Origin: Frankia sp. QA3
GTDB lineage: Bacteria > Actinomycetota > Actinomycetes > Frankiales > Frankiaceae
Assembly: GCF_000262465.1 (NCBI RefSeq)
Contig: NZ_CM001489.1
Coordinates: 5,625,238 to 5,663,048 of the forward strand
Length of the DNA stretch: 37,811 bases
Direction of reading: 5' to 3'
Both the position numbers and the translations under genes were made by a program. Every line of letters starts with the position of its first letter. Position 1 is the stretch's first letter. This document shows, piece after piece, positions 1 through 6,839 of this stretch. The notes under the pieces are model-generated. The model did no database searches, was not told the DNA's origin, and saw only the letters and a list, made by a program, of their open reading frames with translations.

Positions 1-116
1 CGCTTGGCCTGGGCCAGGATCTCCCGGGCCAGGTCGGCGCCGCGCCCGTCACCCGACGCCGGGGCTGGGGCTGGGGTGGCCCGATCGTCGTCGGGTTCAG
101 GAAGCACGGCGCACAT
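1..116 (-). CDS. DciA-like (DUF721) protein, 5' part only
   Basis: Reading the minus strand from an ATG at 116-114 gives an open frame that runs off the left edge of the window. It starts MCAVLPEPDDD and contains GADLAREILAQAK, which resembles the N-terminal helix of actinobacterial DUF721/DciA proteins. The gene directly downstream of recF is DUF721 in most Actinobacteria, so the call rests on synteny plus this short match. The family includes DciA, the loader of the replicative helicase DnaB in bacteria that lack DnaC. The start overlaps the recF stop by about 20 nt; a GTG at 107-105 is an in-frame alternative with a shorter overlap. Both imply translational coupling to recF. Only about 38 codons are visible, so no fold or functional residue can be checked. 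Confidence 0.6.
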   Translation of the reverse strand, partial: MCAVLPEPDDDRATPAPAPASGDGRGADLAREILAQAK

Positions 117-1233
117 CTCCCTCGGCGACGACGTAGCGGGCGGCGGTCAGCTCGGCCGGCACGTCCGCCTCGACGGCGGCCGTGACCAGCACCTGCTCCG
201 CGGGGGCGACGAGCTCGGCGAGCCGGGACCGGCGCCGGGCGTCCAGCTCGGCGAAGACGTCGTCAAGGAGCAGCACCGGCTCACGGTCGTCGGCCCGCAA
301 CAGCTCGAACGAGGCGAGCCGCAGGGCGAGGGCGAGCGACCAGGACTCGCCGTGGCTGGCGTAGCCGCGCGCCGGCCGGCCGTCGAGAGCCAGCAGCAGG
401 TCGTCGCGGTGCGGTCCGACCAGGGTCTGCCCGCGTTCGATCTCCCGCGGGCGGGCGGCCACCAACTCGGTCCGCAGGGTCTCCTCCAGCTGCTGGCGGT
501 CGGGGAGGGCCGGATCCGGCTGTGGCAGCGGCACGCTGGCGCGGTACTCGAACCCGACCGAGGCCTGTGCGCCGGCCACCGCCGCGTAGGCCCCGGCCAC
601 CCCTGGGCGCAGCGCCTCGACGAGGGCGAGGCGGGCCGCGAGCAGCTCGGCGCCATAGGTGGCCAGGTAGCCGTCCCAGACGTCCAGGGTGCGCAGGTCG
701 CCCTTCCCACCGGCCCGCCGGGCCGCCCCGGCGGTGCGCAGCAGGGCCGAGCGCTGCTTGAGTACCCGGTCGTAGTCGGCGAGCACCGCGGCCATCCGCG
801 GGGTACGGGCGACGAGCAGCTCGTCGAGGAACTGCCGCCGCCCCGCCGGGTCCCCCTTGACCAGGGCGAGATCCTCCGGGGCGAACAGGACCGTGCACAG
901 CAGCCCGAGGACGTCACGAGGCCGGGGGACCGGCGCCCGGTTCAGCCGGGCCCGGTTCGCCCGCCCCGGCACGATCTCGAGCTCCACCAGGGCCGCCCGG
1001 TCGCCGCGCACGATCCTCGCCCGCACCACGGCGTGCGAGGCGCCCTCGCGAACCAGCGGGGCGTCCGCGGCGACCCGGTGGCTGGCCAGCGTCGCGACAT
1101 ACCCGATCGCCTCGATCAGGTTCGTCTTCCCCTGGCCGTTGCGGCCGACAAGCGTGATCGCCCCCGGGCCGAGAGTGAGGTCCAGGGACGAGTAGGACCG
1201 GAAGTCGACGAGGGACAGGTGGGTGAGGTGCAC
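97..1233 (-). CDS. recF: RecF, DNA replication and repair ATPase
   Basis: The 378-residue product is full length for RecF, an SMC-like ABC ATPase that helps load RecA at single-strand gaps and stalled forks. The start reads VHLTHLSLVDFRSY, the typical RecF N-terminus. A Walker A motif GRNGQGKTN lies at about residues 30-38. An ABC-signature region reads SHGESWSLALALRLA, and a Walker B reads PVLLLDDVFAELD near residue 325. The signature has GESWS where many homologues have GEQRS, a mild variation. The GTG start at 1233-1231 lies one base beyond the dnaN stop, so recF is the second gene of a dnaN-recF-dciA operon and is probably coupled to dnaN. The long plus-strand frame across the same DNA is a GC-rich shadow. 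Confidence 0.97.
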   Translation of the reverse strand: MHLTHLSLVDFRSYSSLDLTLGPGAITLVGRNGQGKTNLIEAIGYVATLASHRVAADAPLVREGASHAVVRARIVRGDRAALVELEIVPGRANRARLNRAPVPRPRDVLGLLCTVLFAPEDLALVKGDPAGRRQFLDELLVARTPRMAAVLADYDRVLKQRSALLRTAGAARRAGGKGDLRTLDVWDGYLATYGAELLAARLALVEALRPGVAGAYAAVAGAQASVGFEYRASVPLPQPDPALPDRQQLEETLRTELVAARPREIERGQTLVGPHRDDLLLALDGRPARGYASHGESWSLALALRLASFELLRADDREPVLLLDDVFAELDARRRSRLAELVAPAEQVLVTAAVEADVPAELTAARYVVAEGDVRRAS

Positions 1234-1234
1234 G

Positions 1235-2419
1235 TCACCCGTGGAGGCGGATCGGCATGAGCAGGTACCGGTAGTCGGGCACCTCGCCGTCGTCGTCGGC
1301 CTTGCCGGTGAGGATCGCCGGCTTGTTCGCGGCGATGGCCGGGTCCTCGGCGCTGGCGAAGCCGATCCGCACGACGTCGGACTCCAGCGCGCCGAGTGCG
1401 TCGAGGAGGTAGGACGGGTTGAACGCCACCGAGAGCTCCGGGCCGTCGTAGGTCACCGGGAGCGTCTCCGTCGCCTGCGCCTCGCCGCCGGTGCCGGCTT
1501 CCAGGACGAGATGGTCCGGGGAGAACGACAGCTGCACCGGGGCGGTCTTCGCCGCGACCAGGGCCACACGCTTGACCGCCTCCTGCAACGAGGCGATCTC
1601 GAGCTGGGCGATCAGCGGTGAGCTGTCCGGGAGCAATTTGCGGAAGGGCGGGAACTGGCCTTCGAGCAGCCGGGTGGTCGTCTGTCGGGTGGAACCGGCG
1701 AAGCCGGCGAGGGTCTCCCCGGACGGTCCTGTCCCCAGCGCGATCGAGACCTCCACCCCCGAGCCGGACAGCGACTTGGCCGTGTCCAGCAGCGTGCGGG
1801 CGGGGACGAGGGCCACGGTGACGGGGGCGGCCGGTGCCGCGTCCGCCTCACCGGCGGAGTCGTCCGGGCGCCACTTCAACGTGCGCACGGCGAGCCGGTA
1901 GCGGTCGGTCGCGGCGAGGGTGAGGGTGTCGCCCTCGATCTCGATGCGGACCCCGGTCAGCACCGGGAGGGTGTCGTCGCGCCCGGCGGCGATCGCCACC
2001 TGCGCGACCGCCGCGGCGAAGGCCGATCCCTCGATGTGGCCGGTGACGGGGGGCATGGCCGGCAGCGCCGGGTAGTCGTCCACCGGCAGCATCGGCAGTG
2101 CGAACCGGGCGTTACCACAGGTGATCACGAGCCGGGTGCCGTCGATACCGAGATCGACCGGGGCGGCCGGCAGTGCCCGGGTGATCTCCGCGAGCAGCTT
2201 GCCGTTGACGAGGGCGCGGCCTTCCTCCGACACGGTCGCGTGCACCGCGCCCTGCGCGGCCACCTCGTAGTCGTAGGCGGCGACCTTGAGCATCGGCCCG
2301 GTGGCGTCGAGAAGGAGGCCCGACAGCACCTGCAACTGGGTGGTCGGCCGGCTCGGCAGCGTGCGGGCGGTCCAGGCGACCGCTTCGGTGAATTCGTCCC
2401 GTTCCACCCGGAACTTCAT
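1235..2419 (-). CDS. dnaN: DNA polymerase III sliding clamp (beta)
   Basis: The product is the beta clamp, the ring that tethers the replicative polymerase to DNA. From the ATG at 2419-2417 it is 394 residues, normal for actinobacterial DnaN (three repeated clamp folds). It begins MKFRVERDEFTEAVAW and ends YRYLLMPIRLHG; the C-terminal LMPIR-type motif is the family hallmark near the hydrophobic partner-binding pocket. The frame continues upstream, but the ATG was chosen because AAGGAGGG lies about 7 nt before it and because family proteins start at MKFRV. The gene is transcribed away from oriC, co-oriented with the fork of the left replichore, and is followed after one base by recF. AT-rich DNA of oriC lies about 190 bp upstream and probably contains its promoter (a TTCAAA/TACTAG pair is possible but weak). 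Confidence 0.98.
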   Translation of the reverse strand: MKFRVERDEFTEAVAWTARTLPSRPTTQLQVLSGLLLDATGPMLKVAAYDYEVAAQGAVHATVSEEGRALVNGKLLAEITRALPAAPVDLGIDGTRLVITCGNARFALPMLPVDDYPALPAMPPVTGHIEGSAFAAAVAQVAIAAGRDDTLPVLTGVRIEIEGDTLTLAATDRYRLAVRTLKWRPDDSAGEADAAPAAPVTVALVPARTLLDTAKSLSGSGVEVSIALGTGPSGETLAGFAGSTRQTTTRLLEGQFPPFRKLLPDSSPLIAQLEIASLQEAVKRVALVAAKTAPVQLSFSPDHLVLEAGTGGEAQATETLPVTYDGPELSVAFNPSYLLDALGALESDVVRIGFASAEDPAIAANKPAILTGKADDDGEVPDYRYLLMPIRLHG

Positions 2420-2585
2420 GGTTAGCCCTCCTTCGTTCCCTCCGGTGTTCGGAGTCAGCCCGTCGGGAACACCGATCAGCATCCCAGAGTGCCAGGCGGC
2501 CTCGGCGGGCGGTCGACCTCATCACGAACGCTCACGGGGAGCCCACGAGGTGGCACAGATCGCGTTCGCCGAAGATCGCGAAAAG

Positions 2586-2895
2586 TTGTCCACACCCCCT
2601 AGTACTTAGAGCTTTTGATCTTTGAAGAAAAATTTTAAGTTCGTGGTGGTAGTAGGGGCTGTGGATGCTGGGGATAACCCGTGTTTCCGCAGGTCAGAGG
2701 CCCGACAGGCCGGTGCAAATCCTGTGGGTAGAGCTGTGGGTTCGCGCAGTGGATATCCACATGCTCCGCCGTCGTCCCCAGGGACCACTTTGTCCCTCCA
2801 CAGGCCGTCCCCGAGTTATCCACAGGCTGTCCACGGCTTCCTCCACCGATCTGCCCCCACGATGTCCACAAGGTTTTCCACAAGCTGTGGGCGAA
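2586..2895. other. oriC: oriC, DnaA-box cluster
   Basis: This dnaN-dnaA intergenic stretch holds the replication origin. Perfect or near-perfect 9-mer DnaA boxes on the plus strand are TTGTCCACA at 2586, TTATCCACA at 2816, ATATCCACA at 2753, ATGTCCACA at 2862 and TTTTCCACA at 2874. Inverted or weaker boxes are TGTGGATGC at 2660 directly followed by TGGGGATAA at 2669, TGTGGGTAG at 2723, TGTGGGTTC at 2735, CTGTCCACG at 2827 and TGTGGGCGA at 2886. Many boxes in about 300 bp of otherwise very GC-rich DNA is the pattern of actinobacterial oriC. Flanking dnaN and dnaA support the call. Box strength is judged only from similarity to TT(A/G)TCCACA. Confidence 0.95.
2600..2643. other. AT-rich patch, probable DNA unwinding element
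   Basis: A roughly 40-bp block, with runs such as AGAAAAATTTTAAG at 2626-2639, is by far the most AT-rich DNA in the origin region. It lies between the DnaA box at 2586 and the tandem boxes at 2660-2677. That position next to boxes is what is expected for the duplex unwinding element. It could also contribute promoter elements for dnaN, whose start is about 190 bp away. Role inferred from composition and position. Confidence 0.6.
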
Positions 2896-3070
2896 ACCAC
2901 CTAGTGGGCTCGAGGCTGCGGGCTTGGCGTGCTACGTGGACGCTTCGCGGAGTCATGCCCGCGACAGCGGCCCGCATGCTGTGACCGTCGACCCACGGGG
3001 TCACCCGACCGGGCGGCGCGCATCGGCGTCCATCCGTGGACCAGGACGGCCGGACGCCGAAGCGTGGACG

Positions 3071-3125
3071 CTACGAGGGAACGGCACGCAGGCCACCGCG
3101 GGATGTGGAACTACGAGGGAACGGC
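3071..3125. repeat. 15-bp direct repeat, 40-bp period
   Basis: CTACGAGGGAACGGC occurs exactly at 3071-3085 and again at 3111-3125, with a 40-bp offset. It lies in the non-coding stretch between oriC (ends about 2895) and the dnaA stop (3234). The shorter word CGTGGACGCT also recurs at 2935 and 3063. Apart from these repeats and the hairpin at 3129 I see no gene in 2896-3233. Function unknown; an accessory protein-binding site for origin control is one possibility. Confidence 0.6.
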
Positions 3126-3128
3126 TCG

Positions 3129-3177
3129 GCCAGCCCTCGCTCGGCGGCAGACGGCTCGGCGGCGAGCGAGGGCTGGC
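3129..3177 (-). terminator. Strong hairpin downstream of dnaA
   Basis: Arms 3129-3143 (GCCAGCCCTCGCTCG) and 3163-3177 are perfect 15-bp inverted complements with a 19-nt loop. The hairpin starts about 57 nt beyond the dnaA stop on the minus strand and has no U-tract, as is common for actinobacterial terminators. It would stop dnaA transcription before it enters oriC. Confidence 0.6.
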
Positions 3178-3233
3178 GACGACCATGCGACGAGGCCGGC
3201 AGGACCTGCCGACCCGTCCGGAGTGGCCCCGGG

Positions 3234-4856
3234 TCAGGGCTGGCGGGCCTGGACCCGGATGCGGTTGGTCAGTTCGGTGACCTGGTTGTAGATCGCGCGC
3301 CGCTCGGCCATCAGACCGCGGATCTTGCGGTCGGCGTGCATGACCGTCGTGTGGTCGCGGCCGCCGAAGTGCTGGCCGATCTTGGGCAGGGACAGGTCGG
3401 TCAGCTCGCGGCACAGGTACATGGCGATCTGCCGGGCCGTCACCAGCACCCGGCTTCGGGAGGTGCCGCACAGGTCATCCATGGAGACCCCGAAGTACGC
3501 CGCGGTCGCGTTCATGATCGCCGCCGCGGTGATGTCCGGGTTGCCGGCGTCGGGGATCAGGTCTCGCAGCACGATCTCGGCGAGCGTGCGGTCGACGTGG
3601 GACTTGTTCAGGCTCGCGAAGGCCGCGACCCGGATCAGCGCCCCCTCCAGCTCGCGGATGTTGCGCTCGATGTGCGTGGCGATGTACTCGAGCACGTCGG
3701 GCGGCACGGGCAGGCGCTCGGTGGCGGCCTTCTTCGACAGGATCGCGATGCGGGTCTCGAGGTCCGGCGGGGTGATGTCGGTCATCAGGCCCCACTCGAA
3801 CCGGCTGCGCAGCCGGTCCTCCAGCGCCGAGAGCTGCTTGGGCGAACGGTCGGAGCTGATGACGATCTGCTTCTCGCCGTCGTGCAGGACGTTGAACGTG
3901 TGGAAGAACTCCTCCTGCGTCCGCTCCTTGTTCTCCAGGAACTGGATGTCGTCCACGAGCAGGACGTCGATGTCCCGGTAGCGGCGCTGGAAGGCCTGCT
4001 GGCGGTCGTCCCGGATCGAGTTGATGAAGTCGTTGGTGAACTCCTCCGAGCTCACGTACTTGACCCGGGTGTTCGGGTACAGCTTCAGCGCGTAGTGGCC
4101 GATCGCGTGCAGCAGGTGGGTCTTGCCGAGCCCCGAGTCCCCGTAGATGAACAGCGGGTTGTACGCCTTCGCCGGCGCCTCGGCGACGGCCACCGCGGCC
4201 GCGTGGGGGAACCGGTTGCTGTCACCGATGACGAACGTCTCGAAGACGTAACGCGGGTTCAGCCGGGCCTGCGCCGGCTCGGTCTCGAGCGGCGCGGCGT
4301 CGCGGCCGAGCCCCGCCCCCACCCGCATCGGCGGGGTGCTCTCGGCGGAGTCGGGGAACGGCAGCTCGCCGTTCACCGGCGTGCCGGCCGCCGGTGAGGC
4401 GGCGTCCCCCGTCCCCCGGCCGGTGTCCGTGGCCGCCGCGCCGCCCGACCCGCGTCCCCGGGAACCGCCCGCGTCCCGCTGCGCACCGCCGTCACCCTCC
4501 CCCGGCCGGACGATCCTGATCGGACCGCTCATCGGCTCCGGGTCAGGCAGGTGTTCGACGGTGACCGCGACCCGGATCTCCCGCCCATAGGCTGTGGACA
4601 ACGCCGTGGACAGGAACGGCCGCAGCCGCGAGTCGAGAAGCTCCTTGGTGAACTCGTTCGGGGCGGCGAGCAGGGCTGTGTCCTGCACGAGGCCGAGCGG
4701 GCGGGTCAGCCGCAGCCATGCGCGCTGCTGGGCGGACAGCGTGCCGTCGGCGACTCCGGCGACGGCCTGGCTCCAGACCGCGGCCAGGTCCGGGTCGCCC
4801 GCGGGTTCCTCCCCGAAAGGTAGACCGGCGACGGAGTCGGCGCGGGGGTTGGACAC
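3234..4856 (-). CDS. dnaA: Replication initiator DnaA
   Basis: DnaA binds DnaA boxes, melts oriC and recruits the helicase. The 540-residue product begins VSNPRADSVAGL from a GTG at 4856-4854; GAGGAG lies 5-6 nt upstream, which decides the start although the frame is open further up. Domain I covers about residues 22-105, and a long low-complexity Gly/Ala/Arg linker (domain II) covers about 110-198, as in Streptomyces-type DnaA. The AAA+ core follows with Walker A GDSGLGKTH at 239-247 and Walker B LLVDDIQFLE around 299-308. The C-terminal DNA-binding domain carries the signature GGRDHTTVMHADRKI at about 498-512. Transcription runs toward oriC. A perfect inverted DnaA box (TGTGGACAA) lies inside the gene at 4593-4601, and more boxes lie upstream, consistent with autoregulation. 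Confidence 0.98.
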   Translation of the reverse strand: MSNPRADSVAGLPFGEEPAGDPDLAAVWSQAVAGVADGTLSAQQRAWLRLTRPLGLVQDTALLAAPNEFTKELLDSRLRPFLSTALSTAYGREIRVAVTVEHLPDPEPMSGPIRIVRPGEGDGGAQRDAGGSRGRGSGGAAATDTGRGTGDAASPAAGTPVNGELPFPDSAESTPPMRVGAGLGRDAAPLETEPAQARLNPRYVFETFVIGDSNRFPHAAAVAVAEAPAKAYNPLFIYGDSGLGKTHLLHAIGHYALKLYPNTRVKYVSSEEFTNDFINSIRDDRQQAFQRRYRDIDVLLVDDIQFLENKERTQEEFFHTFNVLHDGEKQIVISSDRSPKQLSALEDRLRSRFEWGLMTDITPPDLETRIAILSKKAATERLPVPPDVLEYIATHIERNIRELEGALIRVAAFASLNKSHVDRTLAEIVLRDLIPDAGNPDITAAAIMNATAAYFGVSMDDLCGTSRSRVLVTARQIAMYLCRELTDLSLPKIGQHFGGRDHTTVMHADRKIRGLMAERRAIYNQVTELTNRIRVQARQP

Positions 4857-5635
4857 GGGGGCTCCTCGGGCAGTTCGGTACGGTTTGCGGGCGGTGCTGG
4901 CCCCACGAGTGGGGGGTACGTCGCGGATGCTGATGTGGTCCCGGTCCGGCCGCGACCGGGACGCCTCGTCCCGATGGTTCTCCACATCGTCGTCCACAAC
5001 CTGTGCATGGCCACGGCAGGGCCTCCGGCGTGGCGGAACCGGCTCACTCCCGGTGCGGCGCCCCACTCCGTGCCGTCATCCGGATCTGCCTCGGCCCCCC
5101 GCCGATCGCCCTCTCCGCAGGCGTTTTCCACAGGCCAGGGTGCACCTGGCCGGCGGTGCCCCCTGAACGCGGGTCTGCCCGGCACCGTCCGGCACCCATG
5201 TGCGCGTGATGTCGCCCAAGGATCGTAAGGCGCCGCCCGCGCGGCCGTGCCGGGGCCGGACGAGAACGGGCCGGCCCCGGCCACGCGGGCATGCCACCCG
5301 GGTCGGCGAACCTTGCCGTGTGGCATTTGCTTACAAGCAGTCACGTCGGTGGCCGGCGCCCGGCCTGACATGGGCCGCGGTCGTGCCTGCGGTGGCTTCG
5401 GGTCGACCGCGGCGGGCCGCGGTCGCGGTCCGGGTGGGCATGCCCGGCTCGAGGTGACGGCGGACGGCCGCGGTCGCCGGGTCGTCCGCGGCGCCGGCAT
5501 GTGTACGCTAGGTCGAACCGCGGTGTTAGACCGCTTCGTTTGTCGTGGGATGTGCTTGCGCGGGCCGTGTGGTGTGGCCCACCCCACGGCGGCGAAGAGC
5601 ACCGCCCGCGTCCATCTTGCAGACGGAGTCTTCAC
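4857..5635. promoter_or_regulatory. dnaA/rpmH divergent intergenic region with DnaA boxes
   Basis: This 779-bp region separates the divergent dnaA and rpmH genes and must carry both promoters. DnaA-like boxes are TTCTCCACA at 4978, TCGTCCACA at 4990 and TTTTCCACA at 5124, all within about 280 bp upstream of dnaA; such boxes mediate DnaA autoregulation in many bacteria. The least GC-rich stretch is 5318-5340, with a small inverted repeat TGCTT-AC-AAGCA at 5328-5339 and 7-bp arms ATGCCAC/GTGGCAT at 5291 and 5320. I could not identify convincing -35/-10 pairs, and I see no credible gene here. Confidence 0.55.
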
Positions 5636-5773
5636 GTGAGTAAGCGCACCTTCCAGCCGAACAACCGCCGGCGGGCCCGCACGCACGGGTTCCGGCTGCG
5701 CATGCGGACCCGCGCTGGTCGTTCCATCGTCTCCGCCCGCCGTCGCAAGGGCCGCAGCGAGCTCTCCGCCTGA
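5636..5773 (+). CDS. rpmH: 50S ribosomal protein L34
   Basis: The 45-residue product begins VSKRTFQPNNRRRARTHG and ends KGRSELSA; it is very basic and matches L34 end to end. L34 is a small protein of the large ribosomal subunit. The start is GTG at 5636, with GGAG about 8 nt upstream, which is shorter than the longest open frame. It is the first gene of the rpmH-rnpA-yidD-yidC-khpB cluster, 29 bp before rnpA. The pairing of L34 and RNase P protein next to oriC is almost universal in bacteria. Confidence 0.98.
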   Translation: MSKRTFQPNNRRRARTHGFRLRMRTRAGRSIVSARRRKGRSELSA

Positions 5774-5802
5774 CGGCGGGTTCCTGCTGTACCCCGGCTG
5801 AC

Positions 5803-6216
5803 ATGCTTCCCGAGGGTTCCCGCGTGCGTACCCGGGCCGAGCACGCGCGCGTGGGGACCGCGGGCCGGCGGACCCGGTCCGGCCCACTGGTTGTCCACAG
5901 CTTGTGGACAACCAGTGGTGAGTCGCCGCGCGCGGGTTTCGTCGTCGGCCGCCGGGTCGGCAAGGCCGTCGTGCGTAACCGGGTGCGCCGCCGCCTGCGC
6001 GAGCAGGTGCGGGCCCGGTTGGACCGGCTGCCCCCGGGGACGATGCTGGTGGTCCGCGCCCTGCCGGACGCGGCCACGGCCAGCTCCGATCGGCTCGGCC
6101 GTGCCCTCGACGACGCGTTCGCGCGGGCGCTGCGCGCGGCGCCGGACGTCCCGCGCGATGATTCCCGCGCGCGCCAGGTCCGGGCCCCGCGGCCCGTGGT
6201 GGGGAGCAGCCGATGA
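5803..6216 (+). CDS. rnpA: Ribonuclease P protein component
   Basis: RnpA is the basic protein subunit that assists the RNase P RNA in removing 5' leaders from tRNA precursors. The 137-residue product starts MLPEGSRVRTR, like MLPxxxRLRR of the family. The RNR signature lies in AVVRNRVRRRLREQ at about residues 55-68. The region before it (about 27-39, PLVVHSLWTTSG) matches the family's central strand but is encoded by a near-perfect DNA palindrome containing two DnaA boxes, listed separately. The last 25 residues or so are an Arg/Pro-rich tail. The stop overlaps the yidD start as ATGA, so the two are probably translationally coupled. Confidence 0.96.
   Translation: MLPEGSRVRTRAEHARVGTAGRRTRSGPLVVHSLWTTSGESPRAGFVVGRRVGKAVVRNRVRRRLREQVRARLDRLPPGTMLVVRALPDAATASSDRLGRALDDAFARALRAAPDVPRDDSRARQVRAPRPVVGSSR
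5884..5918. repeat. Palindrome of two DnaA boxes inside rnpA
   Basis: Left arm 5884-5899 (CCACTGGTTGTCCACA) and right arm 5903-5918 are perfect 16-bp inverted complements around a 3-base centre GCT. Each arm contains a perfect TTGTCCACA box, at 5891-5899 and inverted at 5903-5911. The sequence is in frame in rnpA. It could act as a DnaA-binding site, an RNA hairpin in the rpmH-rnpA message, or both. Confidence 0.75.
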
Positions 6217-6827
6217 TCGGAATGTTCCTGCTCGTGGCGTTGGCGGCTGCCGTCGTCGTCGATCTCGCCCTGGCCTCCGGGCTGGCCCGGCGGTGCCTGC
6301 CGACCGTCGCCCGCACGTCCGACGGCGCGGTCCGAGGCCCCCTGGCCTGGGCGCTCGCCGGGCTCGTGCGCATCTACCAAGCCGGTTGGTCTGGCCGTAA
6401 CGCCGGCATGTGCCGGTTCGAGCCGTCGTGCAGCGCCTACGCGCTGACGGCCGTTCGCCGCCATGGCGGCGTGCGCGGTGGGGCGCTGGCCGTCGGCCGG
6501 CTGCTGCGCTGCCAGCCGCTGTCTGCCGGCGGGTACGACCCCGTCCCCGGCGAGTCCACCGGTCCGTCTACTGGCCGGCCCCCGGCCGCCGACGGGGCTG
6601 CGGGAACCGGGGCGGGGCCGGGAACGAGCGCGAATCCGGGAACCAGCGTGGGGCCGGGACTCGTTCGCAAGCCCAAGGGGGTGACGACCGTCTCCGGACG
6701 TGGTGACCGCGCGGTCGCGCCCGCACACACCGGCGCCGTCGCGCCGGCCCACAGGCATGGCTTTCCGTCTCCGGCCGAGGGGACGCGGGCCGAGATCGTC
6801 GGTTCCGGTCGCGGACCGTGGGCGTGA
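6213..6827 (+). CDS. yidD: Membrane protein insertion efficiency factor YidD
   Basis: YidD is a small membrane-associated protein that aids YidC-dependent insertion. The family core is clear at about residues 50-112: LVRIYQAGWSGRNAG, then MCRFEPSCSAYALTAV with the conserved cysteines, and LLRCQPLSAGGYDPVP. The protein is 204 residues, far longer than the usual 75-110. The extra length is an N-terminal hydrophobic segment (about 3-22) in place of the usual amphipathic helix and a low-complexity Gly/Thr/Pro tail from about 113 that has no recognisable domain. The ATG at 6213 overlaps the rnpA stop. The next gene is yidC, 12 bp downstream, so the partners are co-transcribed. Confidence 0.93.
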   Translation: MIGMFLLVALAAAVVVDLALASGLARRCLPTVARTSDGAVRGPLAWALAGLVRIYQAGWSGRNAGMCRFEPSCSAYALTAVRRHGGVRGGALAVGRLLRCQPLSAGGYDPVPGESTGPSTGRPPAADGAAGTGAGPGTSANPGTSVGPGLVRKPKGVTTVSGRGDRAVAPAHTGAVAPAHRHGFPSPAEGTRAEIVGSGRGPWA

Positions 6828-6839
6828 GGAGTCAGAACG

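Noticed and set aside
4..1260. Long plus-strand frame across recF
   Set aside because: It is the high-GC shadow of recF; the minus strand carries clear RecF motifs.
3036..4397. 453-codon plus-strand frame across dnaA
   Set aside because: Antisense to DnaA, with no recognisable domain and a composition typical of shadows.
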